A DNA stretch of 64,000 bases from the NCBI GenBank assembly GCA_902628375.1, contig CACOMS010000002.1, positions 21,403-85,402 of the forward strand, given 5' to 3'. Below are positions 17,829 to 25,466 of this stretch, one piece after another. A program made the position numbers and the translations under genes. This DNA comes from an uncultured SAR86 cluster bacterium (GTDB lineage: Bacteria > Pseudomonadota > Gammaproteobacteria > Magnimaribacterales > Magnimaribacteraceae). The notes under the pieces are model-generated. The model was not told where the DNA came from. It did no database searches and saw only the letters and a program-made list of their open reading frames with translations. Numbering within the stretch: the first letter of the stretch is position 1; every line of letters begins with the position of its first letter.

Positions 17829-18197
17829 ATGAACAAATCCCTAAAAGGAGGTTGTTTTTGTGGCTCAGTTAGATACAGCTTCGAGGATGATGACTACCCT
17901 TCTTCAAATTGCCATTGTTCAATGTGCAGGAGCATTTCAGGTGCAGCTTTTGTTTCATGGATGGCAGTTCCAAAAGATCGCTTCAAATACACTAAAGGAA
18001 AACCAAAAAAATTAGAGTCTTCTTCTCATGGGTCTAGATATTTTTGTAAAGAATGTGGAACACCTATTGTTTGTCTTCTCGAGGAATACCCAAAAAGCAT
18101 TTACATCACTATTTGTAGCCTTGATAGGCCTGAAGAATACGAACCAAAAGGGGATATTTATAAGGAAGACAAACTTCCTTGGGAATTTAATTTTTAG
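17829..18197 (+). CDS. GFA (CENP-V) family zinc-binding protein
   Basis: A 122-residue protein of the glutathione-dependent formaldehyde-activating enzyme family. Zinc ligands are visible in order: GGCFCGSVRY (about 7-16), NCHCSMCRSISGAAF (about 27-41), and FCKECGTPI (about 73-81). Members bind zinc and either condense formaldehyde with glutathione or have other roles. The family name should be read as a fold assignment. Good RBS (AAGGA) before ATG. Its last codons overlap the stop of the convergent XRE gene by about 11 bases. Confidence 0.85.
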   Translation: MNKSLKGGCFCGSVRYSFEDDDYPSSNCHCSMCRSISGAAFVSWMAVPKDRFKYTKGKPKKLESSSHGSRYFCKECGTPIVCLLEEYPKSIYITICSLDRPEEYEPKGDIYKEDKLPWEFNF

Positions 18198-18405
18198 GTA
18201 ATTCGAATATATCTTCTATTTTGCAATTTAGAGTTTTTGCAATTTTTAATGCCAGAACAGTTGAAGGGACATAAATGCCATTCTCTATGGCGTTAATACT
18301 TTTTCTAGATACATCAGAGCTTTCAGAAAGTTCTAACTGAGTAAGCCCTGCAGACCTTCTTAATTCTTCTAGGTTATTTAGTAGTTTTTTATGGTTTTTA
18401 CCCAA
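18187..18405 (-). CDS. Small XRE-type transcriptional regulator
   Basis: A 72-residue helix-turn-helix protein of the Cro/C1 (XRE, HTH_3) family: LRRSAGLTQLELSESSDVSR (about 16-35) is the HTH with the recognition helix SRKSINAIENG, followed by VPSTVLALKIAKTLNCKIED. Such 70-residue YozG-like regulators often sit beside the small membrane-protein gene they control. Here the neighbour is the 82-residue membrane protein whose start is 2-3 bases upstream, in one leftward operon. The operator is unknown. Confidence 0.88.
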   Translation of the reverse strand: MGKNHKKLLNNLEELRRSAGLTQLELSESSDVSRKSINAIENGIYVPSTVLALKIAKTLNCKIEDIFELPKN

Positions 18406-18407
18406 AG

Positions 18408-18656
18408 CTAGTCCTTTGACCTATCCTCAAAATCCCTAACAGCACTAGAAATTTTTTCAGCCTCGTGTTTATCAAATTCTTTGCCCAAGAATTTATCTAA
18501 AACAGAACTAAAAAGAAAACCTAAAACAAAAGCAACAGCAAAACTTATTTCCCAAGACACTCCCCAGTAATAAAGTACTGAAAAGTTTATAAAACCTACT
18601 CCAACTCCAAGTGCATTAGAAGTTTCAGATCTATTTACTAGTATAAATTTCTTCAA
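18408..18656 (-). CDS. Small membrane protein paired with XRE regulator
   Basis: An 82-residue protein with two membrane segments (ALGVGVGFINFSVLYYWGV and ISFAVAFVLGFLFSSVL) and a charged C-terminal tail EAEKISSAVRDFEDRSKD. The tail resembles those of the two other membrane proteins of this cluster (EEINKAVEEYEKK and EKINKAVHRFEKK). Transcribed with the XRE gene. Membrane proteins paired with XRE regulators of this size are often of unknown function. Confidence 0.72.
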   Translation of the reverse strand: MKKFILVNRSETSNALGVGVGFINFSVLYYWGVSWEISFAVAFVLGFLFSSVLDKFLGKEFDKHEAEKISSAVRDFEDRSKD

Positions 18657-18667
18657 TTTCTTATCCT

Positions 18668-18748
18668 TTAGCCGTTAAGAAATCTCCAATACATAAACAT
18701 CAAGAAGAAGATGACAAACCAAAGCATAAAGTTATTTTTTTTAGTCAT
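18668..18748 (-). CDS. 26-residue single-membrane-span peptide
   Basis: MTKKNNFMLWFVIFFLMFMY is followed by WRFLNG and a stop. It has an AGGAA Shine-Dalgarno seven bases before ATG and lies in the 100-base gap of the leftward cluster of membrane proteins. Basic N-terminus, one hydrophobic helix, basic end: a typical small membrane peptide. It is too short for family assignment. Confidence 0.5.
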   Translation of the reverse strand: MTKKNNFMLWFVIFFLMFMYWRFLNG

Positions 18749-18757
18749 TACTAGTTC

Positions 18758-19153
18758 CTATTTCTTCTCGTACTCTTCTACTGCTTTATTTATTTCCTCA
18801 GATGTATTTGGATAAAGATATCCAGCTATCAAGCTTCCCACTCCTATGGCTGCAACCAAAAGGCCAACCCCTTCAAACAGACGCCCCATAACAACAAAGC
18901 CAAGAAGGTAAAGACCAATGCCCACAAAAATAGTTATTATTCCACCTCTGCGATAATCTATAGGTTCCTTTTTCCTTTCATCTAAAATAGTCATTAACTC
19001 CTCTAATTTAGCAGGGTCGTCTATGCTCTTTGCTATTTCAGTAATCGTTTCATTTTTATTTTTCACTTCATGATACTGCCAGTAAAAGACTGCTAGCGGC
19101 ACAATGACCCCAACAGAGATTCCAGCAAGCGGTATTAATGTTGAACCTTCCAT
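18758..19153 (-). CDS. DUF6249-like membrane protein
   Basis: A 131-residue protein with one N-terminal membrane segment (ISVGVIVPLAVFYWQY), a cytoplasmic helical linker NETITEIAKSIDDPAKLEEL, a segment ending RRGGIITIFVGIGLYLLGFV, and a third span (GVGLLVAAIGVGSLIAGYLY), then the tail SEEINKAVEEYEKK. This architecture (loop with DDP, Arg-Gly-Gly before the second span) fits the DUF6249 group, commonly found in marine bacteria. Function unknown. Second gene of the leftward cluster. Confidence 0.72.
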   Translation of the reverse strand: MEGSTLIPLAGISVGVIVPLAVFYWQYHEVKNKNETITEIAKSIDDPAKLEELMTILDERKKEPIDYRRGGIITIFVGIGLYLLGFVVMGRLFEGVGLLVAAIGVGSLIAGYLYPNTSEEINKAVEEYEKK

Positions 19154-19161
19154 AATTTCTC

Positions 19162-19380
19162 CTATTTTTTTTCAAAGCGATGGACCGCTTTGTTAATCTT
19201 TTCACTTTCTTCTAGATAGAAATAACTAGCAAAAATACATACCAATCCGGTTGAGATAAAAACCAACCCCATGCCAGTAAATAAAATTCCCAAGGGGTCA
19301 TACAACATAACGCCAAATAAACTTAATCCAAGCCCTAGATGCATTATTAAATTTCTTTTATTGCTTTTAGCGAAGCTCAT
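19162..19380 (-). CDS. Small membrane protein, start uncertain
   Basis: A 72-residue version starts MSFAKSNKR; in-frame ATGs at 19395 and 19419 would add 5 or 13 residues. Two hydrophobic spans (LGLGLSLFGVMLY and ILFTGMGLVFISTGLVCIFA) are followed by the tail SEKINKAVHRFEKK, close in sequence to the tail of the next gene. The first gene of the leftward cluster, divergent from the merC-like gene. Unknown function. Confidence 0.65.
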   Translation of the reverse strand: MSFAKSNKRNLIMHLGLGLSLFGVMLYDPLGILFTGMGLVFISTGLVCIFASYFYLEESEKINKAVHRFEKK

Positions 19381-19474
19381 GTGTTTCTCTTTCATCAGAA
19401 TGTAACGTAAACTTACCATAATAAGATAGAGAAGTAAAGGTTACACTACTATAAATAAAACCTTTCAAATAGGA

Positions 19475-19491
19475 AGTTATTTTGAATAACT
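19475..19491. promoter_or_regulatory. Palindrome in the divergent promoter region
   Basis: AGTTATT-TTG-AATAACT is a perfect 7-bp inverted repeat in the 176-base gap between the leftward membrane-protein cluster and the rightward merC-like gene. The size and symmetry suit an operator bound by a dimeric regulator such as the XRE protein encoded at the end of the cluster, or a metal regulator. No T-tract follows it. Confidence 0.4.
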
Positions 19492-19556
19492 ATAGCTTGT
19501 AGAAATTATTAAACCTGTTAATCTTCTTCTCCCTTTTTTTGATTTAAGAGACAGGA

Positions 19557-19958
19557 ATGCTAATAGTAACAAGATACCTGAGCGACAAGTTAGCCATAAC
19601 ACTTTCAACAGCATGTGCTATTCACTGCCTAATGGTTCCTTCTTTTTTAATTGTAACTTCTGGGTTTTTTACAATATCGATCCATAATGAATTAATACAT
19701 TATCTGCTTATATCTCTAGCTGTTCCTATAAGTCTTTTCGGACTGAACTCAGGGCTAAAGAAGCACAATAAGCCCTCTTTCTTTTACATAGGTATCACTG
19801 GACTTGCCATTCTAGTTAGCGCCATTTTTATTGGAGAGAGCATGTTTGGTAGGTTTGGAGAACAAATATTATCAGTAGTGGGCTCAACAATAGTTGTTTA
19901 TGCACACTTTAGAAACTACCGAACCTGTAAAGAGATTGACTGTTTATGCCATGAATAG
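19557..19958 (+). CDS. MerC-domain membrane protein
   Basis: A 133-residue protein with four membrane segments and the MerC features: ACAIHCL (about 19-25, a Cys pair in the first span) and a Cys/His-rich C-terminus CKEIDCLCHE. MerC family proteins are inner-membrane proteins, some carrying mercuric ions and many of unknown metal role. A 3' fragment of this gene (from about codon 63) is duplicated at 22928-23138. An RBS-like GAGACAGGA precedes the ATG. There is no mer operon around it. Confidence 0.83.
   Translation: MLIVTRYLSDKLAITLSTACAIHCLMVPSFLIVTSGFFTISIHNELIHYLLISLAVPISLFGLNSGLKKHNKPSFFYIGITGLAILVSAIFIGESMFGRFGEQILSVVGSTIVVYAHFRNYRTCKEIDCLCHE
19742..19954 (+). repeat. Direct repeat, left copy (3' end of merC-like gene)
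   Basis: About 210 bases, from ACTGAACTCAGG to TGTTTATGCCATG, recur at 22928-23138 at roughly 95% identity by eye. The left copy belongs to the intact gene. The two copies bracket the sugar islet. Confidence 0.85.
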
Positions 19959-20048
19959 AGATTTGAAAAAAAACAGCTTAGTTTGCAATTTAAAGGTATT
20001 GAGGATGTTTATAGTTAATTAAAAACAAAATAGTCATTAATTTGAAAC

Positions 20049-20987
20049 ATGAGCAAAACAGATAAGGCCAACTGCGAAGAGCCCCTGGTAAGCGTGGTAA
20101 TGAACTGCAGAAACGGACAGGCGTATTTGCATGAATCTTTAGGCTCTATAATCGACCAAACTTACTCTAATATTGAGGTTATTTTTTTTGATAATAACTC
20201 AACAGACAACAGTTTAGAAATAGCTTCAAAATTTGGAGATAAAGTTAAGATATATAGTTCATTAGAAGACTTAACTTTAGGCCAAGCTAGAAATGAAGCT
20301 TTGGAATTAGCTAATGGAGAATACATAGCTTTTTTAGATGTAGATGATAAGTTTCACCCTCAAAAAATAGAGAAGCAAATTTTTTCTTTAAAGAAGAACA
20401 ATAAACTATGGGGCTTTGGGTCATATGGGACCATAGACCATCATGGAGAGGTCTTAAAAAACAAAATAAACATCTCGATTCCTAAAAACACCGAAAGCTT
20501 TGTTAGTTTGCTAACTAACTATAGGGTAAATTTTCAGACCCTTATTTTCCATAAAAAGATACTTGAAGAGCTTTCCCCTCTATTTCCTGCAGAGCTTAAG
20601 GTCATTCCAGATTTCTGCTTGGCAATGAAATTGGCTTCTTTTTACGAACCAGATGTTTGCTCAGATCTTTTATCTTACTACAGAAGCCACCCTGGACAGC
20701 TGAGACACAAGACCTTGGATCTCATTGAATCTGAATATTTATTTACCATTGAGCAACTAGAAGAGATTAATAAGAATAATAAGAAAAGAACTCAACTTCT
20801 TCGGAGATGGAAAGAAAAATCTCATTATTTTCAGGCAATCAATTCGATAAATAAAAATAAAATAAATGAAGCAAAGTTAGGCTTCAAAAAAGCCAGAAAT
20901 GTATCTTCCAGTTTTTACTTGGTTTGGCTATTTTCCATTTTAGTTCCTTTTGGACCAAGAATAATTTATAAAATCCTTAGGGGATAG
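20049..20987 (+). CDS. Family 2 glycosyltransferase
   Basis: A 312-residue GT-A enzyme. The N-terminal Rossmann-like domain has VSVVMNCRNGQAYLHESLGS (about 14-33), VIFFDNNSTDNS, RNEALELANGEYIAFLDVDD with the DxD motif (about 97-99). The C-terminal part is helical, with a final hydrophobic stretch that may contact the membrane. It would transfer a sugar from a nucleotide sugar to a lipid-linked or surface acceptor. First gene of the islet, rightward; spacing of 183 bases to the next gene, in which I see nothing definite. Confidence 0.88.
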   Translation: MSKTDKANCEEPLVSVVMNCRNGQAYLHESLGSIIDQTYSNIEVIFFDNNSTDNSLEIASKFGDKVKIYSSLEDLTLGQARNEALELANGEYIAFLDVDDKFHPQKIEKQIFSLKKNNKLWGFGSYGTIDHHGEVLKNKINISIPKNTESFVSLLTNYRVNFQTLIFHKKILEELSPLFPAELKVIPDFCLAMKLASFYEPDVCSDLLSYYRSHPGQLRHKTLDLIESEYLFTIEQLEEINKNNKKRTQLLRRWKEKSHYFQAINSINKNKINEAKLGFKKARNVSSSFYLVWLFSILVPFGPRIIYKILRG

Positions 20988-21170
20988 CTTAAGTTGTTAA
21001 GAGGCAACGGAAAAAAAGAATAACTTCCTTTAACGAAATAAGCACCAAAAAATTTCTCCTATGCAAAAAGAAATTAAAAAAACCATAAATTTCTATTCAT
21101 GGCCTATAATATTTCTTAAATTTAAATACCAATAATTTTAAGAGTTAAAACAAAAAACTAAGGAGGAGAA

Positions 21171-21941
21171 GTGAAAGCAGTAATTCTTGCAGGTGGCCTT
21201 GGTACTCGTTTAGCTGAACTTACTGGGAATATTCCAAAGCCCATGGTGCCCATAGGAAACAAGCCTATTATTTGGCATATTATGAAAATTTATGCGTCTC
21301 ATGGAATCAATGAATTTGTTATATGTGCTGGGTATAAAGGCTATATGATCAAAGAGTATTTTTATAATTATTTTCTTCATCAAGCCGATATAAAGGTGGA
21401 ATTAAAAGATAACAAATGTACTTTTATTAATAATCAGTCTGAAGACTGGAGCGTAACAATTGTTGATACTGGTTCTCATACACAGACAGGGGGCAGATTA
21501 AAGCGCATAAAGAAATATCTTGATTCTGATGAGCCATTTTGTTTTACATATGGAGATGGTATAGGCGACATTGATATATCAGCGACAATAGAAAAGTATA
21601 ATTCAAATGACGTTACAGCTCTTCTTACCAGCTATTCTCCAACAAATAGGTTTGGCTTAATCGAAACTTCTGGAAATAAAGTTGTTGAATTTACTGAAAA
21701 ACCAAAATCTTCTGAAGCTATGATAAACGCAGGTTTTTTTGTCTTATCACCGAAAGTTATTGATCTTATTGAAGATGATTCTACTGTGTGGGAGCAATTT
21801 CCTTTGAATGAGTTAGCTAAAACTAGGAATCTAATTTTTCATGAACACAAAGGATTTTGGCATCCAATGGATACTTTACGAGATAAAAATATGCTTGAGA
21901 AAATGTGGCAAGATGGCAACGCAAAGTGGAAAATTTGGTAA
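21171..21941 (+). CDS. rfbF: Glucose-1-phosphate cytidylyltransferase
   Basis: A 256-residue enzyme that makes CDP-glucose from CTP and glucose-1-P, the entry to CDP-3,6-dideoxyhexose sugars. MKAVILAGGLGTRLAEL at the start is the nucleotidyltransferase loop; IPKPMVPIGNKPIIWHIMK, FTYGDGIGDID (about 124-134) and FWHPMDTLRDK near the end match RfbF. RBS AAGGAGGAG lies directly before the GTG start. Neither the CDP-glucose 4,6-dehydratase (RfbG) nor RfbH is obvious next door, except the epimerase-like gene that follows. Confidence 0.9.
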   Translation: MKAVILAGGLGTRLAELTGNIPKPMVPIGNKPIIWHIMKIYASHGINEFVICAGYKGYMIKEYFYNYFLHQADIKVELKDNKCTFINNQSEDWSVTIVDTGSHTQTGGRLKRIKKYLDSDEPFCFTYGDGIGDIDISATIEKYNSNDVTALLTSYSPTNRFGLIETSGNKVVEFTEKPKSSEAMINAGFFVLSPKVIDLIEDDSTVWEQFPLNELAKTRNLIFHEHKGFWHPMDTLRDKNMLEKMWQDGNAKWKIW

Positions 21942-21982
21942 TGAAGAATCTCAAGATAGAAATATAGGAGACATATTCTAAA

Positions 21983-22909
21983 TTGAGCAAAAAAAGTTTA
22001 CTTATTACTGGTGGATTAGGGAATTTGGGATCATGGATTCTGGAATCTGCTTTAGACAATTTTGATGTAACAGTTCTTTCTCGTAAGCTTAGAAAATTAA
22101 ATATCAATAAGAAATATAATCTTTTAATTGCAGATCTTGCTGATCCAGAATCACTATCTAAATCTCTTAAAAATAAAAAATTTGATTATGTTATTCATGC
22201 AGGAAGTGTAAATGATGGATTCATAGAGGGGTATCAAGACCTATCATATAAAGTTAATAGTTTTGGAACTCTAAATTTATTAAATGCATTAAAACTCGAA
22301 AATCTGAAGCATTTTATCTATCTCTCAACATTTCAAGTCTATGGAGCATACAAAGGTTTAATCAACGAAGATACTGTTCCTAGTCCTAAAAATGATTATG
22401 GTCTATCTCATTTATTAGCAGAATATTTTTTATCTATTCATATGCCTAAATCATCTTTCAGCATTATTCGACTAACAAATAGCTATGGCTGCCCTAAAGA
22501 TTTAGATAGTTCCAAATGGTATTTAGTCCTAAACGATCTGAGTCGACAGGCATTCATGAATAGAACAATACAGCTTACTGGAAATGGGAAGGCAATAAGA
22601 GATTTTATATGGATGGGTGATGTTGTAGAAGCTATTTTAGAATTGATAGCATTGAAGCCAGAAGATGATATCTATAACATCTCGCAAGGAAGAATAACCT
22701 CGATGCAAGAAGTTGCAGAAATAGTACAAAAGGCATATAAGGAATATTCTGGAGAATCTATTCCAATAAAGACTAACGAAGATGATAATAGTTTGCCGGA
22801 TACAACTTTGAAAGTCACCTCAAGGAAAATAAAGAAGAGAATAAATCTTTCAAGTAATGACAGGATGAAAGAGGAGGCCATTAAAATTTTTAGATTTTTA
22901 GAGGACTAA
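21983..22909 (+). CDS. NAD(P)-dependent epimerase/dehydratase (extended SDR) with YxxxH
   Basis: A 308-residue extended SDR protein from a TTG start (RBS TAGGAG about 12 bases upstream). The nucleotide-binding loop is GGLGNLGSW (about 9-17). The catalytic Tyr motif reads YGLSHLLAEY where nearly all members have YxxxK, so the catalytic Lys is replaced by His. LTGNGKAIRDFIWMGDVVEA is the usual nucleotide-sugar binding region. It probably modifies a nucleotide sugar made with RfbF, or has lost catalytic power. Last gene of the islet before the merC fragment. Confidence 0.82.
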   Translation: MSKKSLLITGGLGNLGSWILESALDNFDVTVLSRKLRKLNINKKYNLLIADLADPESLSKSLKNKKFDYVIHAGSVNDGFIEGYQDLSYKVNSFGTLNLLNALKLENLKHFIYLSTFQVYGAYKGLINEDTVPSPKNDYGLSHLLAEYFLSIHMPKSSFSIIRLTNSYGCPKDLDSSKWYLVLNDLSRQAFMNRTIQLTGNGKAIRDFIWMGDVVEAILELIALKPEDDIYNISQGRITSMQEVAEIVQKAYKEYSGESIPIKTNEDDNSLPDTTLKVTSRKIKKRINLSSNDRMKEEAIKIFRFLED

Positions 22910-22927
22910 TTTATGAATATTTTCCTT

Positions 22928-23138
22928 ACTCAGGACTTAAGAAGCATAATAAGTCCTCTTTCTTTTACATAGGTATCACTGGACTTGCCATTCTAGTTAG
23001 CGCCATTTTTATTGGAGAGAGCATGTTTGATAGGCTTGGAGAACAAATATTATCAGCAGTGGGCTCAACAATAGTTGTTTATGCACACTTTAGAAACTAC
23101 CGAACCTGTAAAGAGATTGACTGTTTATGTCACATTTA
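22928..23138 (+). pseudogene. Fragment of merC-like gene (right copy of direct repeat)
   Basis: Bases from ACTCAGGACTTAAGAAGC to TGTTTATGTCAC repeat the last two-thirds of the gene at 19557. Read in the old frame they encode SGLKKHNKSSFFYIGITGL and, later, NYRTCKEIDCLCH followed by a stop, without start or first membrane spans. About ten base differences to the left copy suggest an event that is not very recent. It ends 36 bases before the next gene. Confidence 0.85.
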
Positions 23139-23174
23139 AGCTCATCTAGTTTTTAGTTACGGTAAACTGTCCTT

Positions 23175-24563
23175 ATGGCTTTTAAAGAAAAAGTATTAGA
23201 AGATCTGAGGTCTTTCTTGCCAGATGAGGCTTTATTATTAAATGAAGAAGCAACTTCAAGACAGGCTGGCGGTCTTCATACAGAAGAGCCAGTAAATGCA
23301 AAATTGATAGTAAGACCTAAATCAACAGAGGAAGTATCTAAAGTCTTATCAATTTGTAACAAAGAAAAACAGTCTGTAGTTGTTCATGGAGGTTTAACGG
23401 GCTTAGTCTACGGAACTAGGACTTTTCCAGATCAATTGATCTTGTCTCTAGAAAGGATGAATGAAATAAACGAAGTAGATGTTGTAGGCAGAACCATGAC
23501 TTGTCAGTCTGGAACTACTTTGCAAAATATACAAGAGAAGGCCGAAGAGCAAGGCATGATTTTTCCGTTAGATCTAGGCGCTAGAGGGTCTTGTTCTATT
23601 GGTGGAAATATATCTACAAATGCAGGTGGTAACCGAGTTATAAGATTTGGAATGACAAGAGATTCGGTTCTTGGTATTGAGGCAGTAACTCCAGACGGGG
23701 CCATTCTTTCTTCTATGAATAGAATGATAAAGAACAATGCGGGTTATGACTTGAAACAAATGTTCATTGGTACCGAAGGAACTCTGGGTGTGGTAACAAA
23801 ATGTGTGTTGAGATTAAGAGAGGCACCAAAGAGCCAAAACACAGCTTTAGTTGGCATTGAAGATTTCACCTCAATTTTGAAATTCCTAAAACATATAGAT
23901 TCTGGCTTAGGGGGCAACATGAGTGCTTTTGAAGTTATGTGGAAAAGTTTTTATGACATGGTGACAAACACACTACAAGAAAACTCTTTGCCTTTAAAAC
24001 CAACCATGCCTTATTACGTTTTAGTCGAATCAATGGGATCAGATCAAACTAAAGACGAAGAACACTTTGAAGCTCTTTTAAGTGAGGCGCTGGATAAGTC
24101 ATTAATATCTGACGCAGTTTTAGCGAAATCAGAGAAAGAAAGAAAAGGACTTTGGGCATTAAGAGATGATGTAGAAAAACAAGCTCAGTTTGGGCCCACT
24201 CTAATGTTTGACGTTAGTCTGCCAATAAGCCATATGGAAGAATATGTATCAAAGGTTAGAAAAAACCTAAATCAACACTGGGATCAATCTCACTTTATCG
24301 TGTGGGGTCATTTAGCCGATGGAAATCTTCATTTAGTGGTTGGAGTAGGGGATTTAAAAAGTGAGACAGTAAGGAAAATTGAAGAATCAGTTTATGGCCC
24401 TCTGCAGCTCATAGGTGGATCGGTATCCGCAGAGCATGGGATAGGCCTAGAAAAGAAGCCTTATTTGCACTTAAGCAGAACCAATGAAGAAATAGATTTC
24501 ATGAAATCTTTAAAGAAAACCTTTGATCCAAATGGAATTTTAAATCCAGGTTTAATTTTTTAG
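23175..24563 (+). CDS. FAD-linked 2-hydroxyacid dehydrogenase (GlcD/D-LDH type)
   Basis: A 462-residue flavoprotein of the VAO family. N-terminal FAD_binding_4 domain: VRPKSTEEVSKVLSICNKE, VVVHGGLTGLVYG, MTCQSGTTLQNIQEKAEEQG, then LGARGSCSIGGNISTNAGGN (about 135-154) and IGTEGTLGVVT. C-terminal cap: WGHLADGNLHLVVG with metal-binding His, and SAEHGIGLEKKPYL near 420. These fit glycolate oxidase subunit D, D-lactate or D-2-hydroxyglutarate dehydrogenase. The substrate cannot be decided; no glcE/glcF neighbours. Confidence 0.88.
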   Translation: MAFKEKVLEDLRSFLPDEALLLNEEATSRQAGGLHTEEPVNAKLIVRPKSTEEVSKVLSICNKEKQSVVVHGGLTGLVYGTRTFPDQLILSLERMNEINEVDVVGRTMTCQSGTTLQNIQEKAEEQGMIFPLDLGARGSCSIGGNISTNAGGNRVIRFGMTRDSVLGIEAVTPDGAILSSMNRMIKNNAGYDLKQMFIGTEGTLGVVTKCVLRLREAPKSQNTALVGIEDFTSILKFLKHIDSGLGGNMSAFEVMWKSFYDMVTNTLQENSLPLKPTMPYYVLVESMGSDQTKDEEHFEALLSEALDKSLISDAVLAKSEKERKGLWALRDDVEKQAQFGPTLMFDVSLPISHMEEYVSKVRKNLNQHWDQSHFIVWGHLADGNLHLVVGVGDLKSETVRKIEESVYGPLQLIGGSVSAEHGIGLEKKPYLHLSRTNEEIDFMKSLKKTFDPNGILNPGLIF

Positions 24564-24578
24564 GTAATTTTTAAAACC

Positions 24579-25442
24579 CTACTCTTCATAGGTGGAGTCA
24601 GCCAGTAATACTTCTGCAGCCGCAAGCGACATTTTAGAATTGCTGTGCCCTACACCTTTGATTATTTTGTAATTCCAATTAAATTCTAGATCATGTTTTT
24701 TAGCCACATCAGATGAAGATATAAAAAAATTATTGGCCCTTTGAAATCTATTTTTCCCTTGTTTATTAGCCCCTTTGGATTGATTAACTGACGAGGTTAT
24801 TTTTGTATCTTTAGATCCGATTAAGACTGATAATTTCATTTTTAAAAATCTCCTCAAGTTATCTGAGCTAAGTTTTGATGGCGGCTCTTTAATTCCATAA
24901 GGAAATTTCCACCCTCCTAAAAAGGTGTACCATCCAGCATTTGCGGCCACAGCTTTTTTTATTTTTGGCATATCTGACATCAATAAATATCTGTGAACAA
25001 ATTGAGCCCCACCCGAGTGTCCATAAATCATGTATTGATCAGTCTTAACATTAAATTTGTTTCTATAAAAATTAAAAAGCAAATCTATAGATCCGTTTAA
25101 GTAAAGCTTTGTGTCTGATTTTATTTTTCCACCAGAAGAAGACATTTGCAGGGTGTTGTAATTTGGAAAGGTCGACTTAATGAACTCTGGAGCAATCAGG
25201 ATTACGTTCTTATTGTTTGTTAGGCTTGCCCATACCTCTATATAGCCGTCAGCGTTCCTACTATTCCCATGAATAATAAATAATATTTCAGTTTTATTAT
25301 TTATTTCCTTGGGCAGCTTATAAAAGATATTTATAGGAGGTTTTTCCCAATCAGAAAAGATAACCCTTTCAATATCAGAAGAAAATACAGGCAAGGCCAA
25401 CAGAAAATATAGAGAAGAAAAAAATGCTCTAAAAAGATTCAT
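24579..25442 (-). CDS. Exported alpha/beta hydrolase (PHB-depolymerase-like esterase)
   Basis: A 287-residue protein with a signal peptide (FFSSLYFLLALPVFSS). LFIIHGNSRNADGYIEVWAS is the strand-turn with the oxyanion HG, and MIYGHSGGAQFVHRYLL holds the nucleophile Ser in GHSGG (about 143-147); GVGHSNSKMS near the end supplies the His. The GxSxG with HSGGA recalls the short-chain PHB-depolymerase and feruloyl-esterase-like families. Leftward gene, convergent with the preceding dehydrogenase (15 bases between stops). Confidence 0.78.
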   Translation of the reverse strand: MNLFRAFFSSLYFLLALPVFSSDIERVIFSDWEKPPINIFYKLPKEINNKTEILFIIHGNSRNADGYIEVWASLTNNKNVILIAPEFIKSTFPNYNTLQMSSSGGKIKSDTKLYLNGSIDLLFNFYRNKFNVKTDQYMIYGHSGGAQFVHRYLLMSDMPKIKKAVAANAGWYTFLGGWKFPYGIKEPPSKLSSDNLRRFLKMKLSVLIGSKDTKITSSVNQSKGANKQGKNRFQRANNFFISSSDVAKKHDLEFNWNYKIIKGVGHSNSKMSLAAAEVLLADSTYEE

Positions 25443-25466
25443 CTTTATTCAATTGTAAATATAGCT

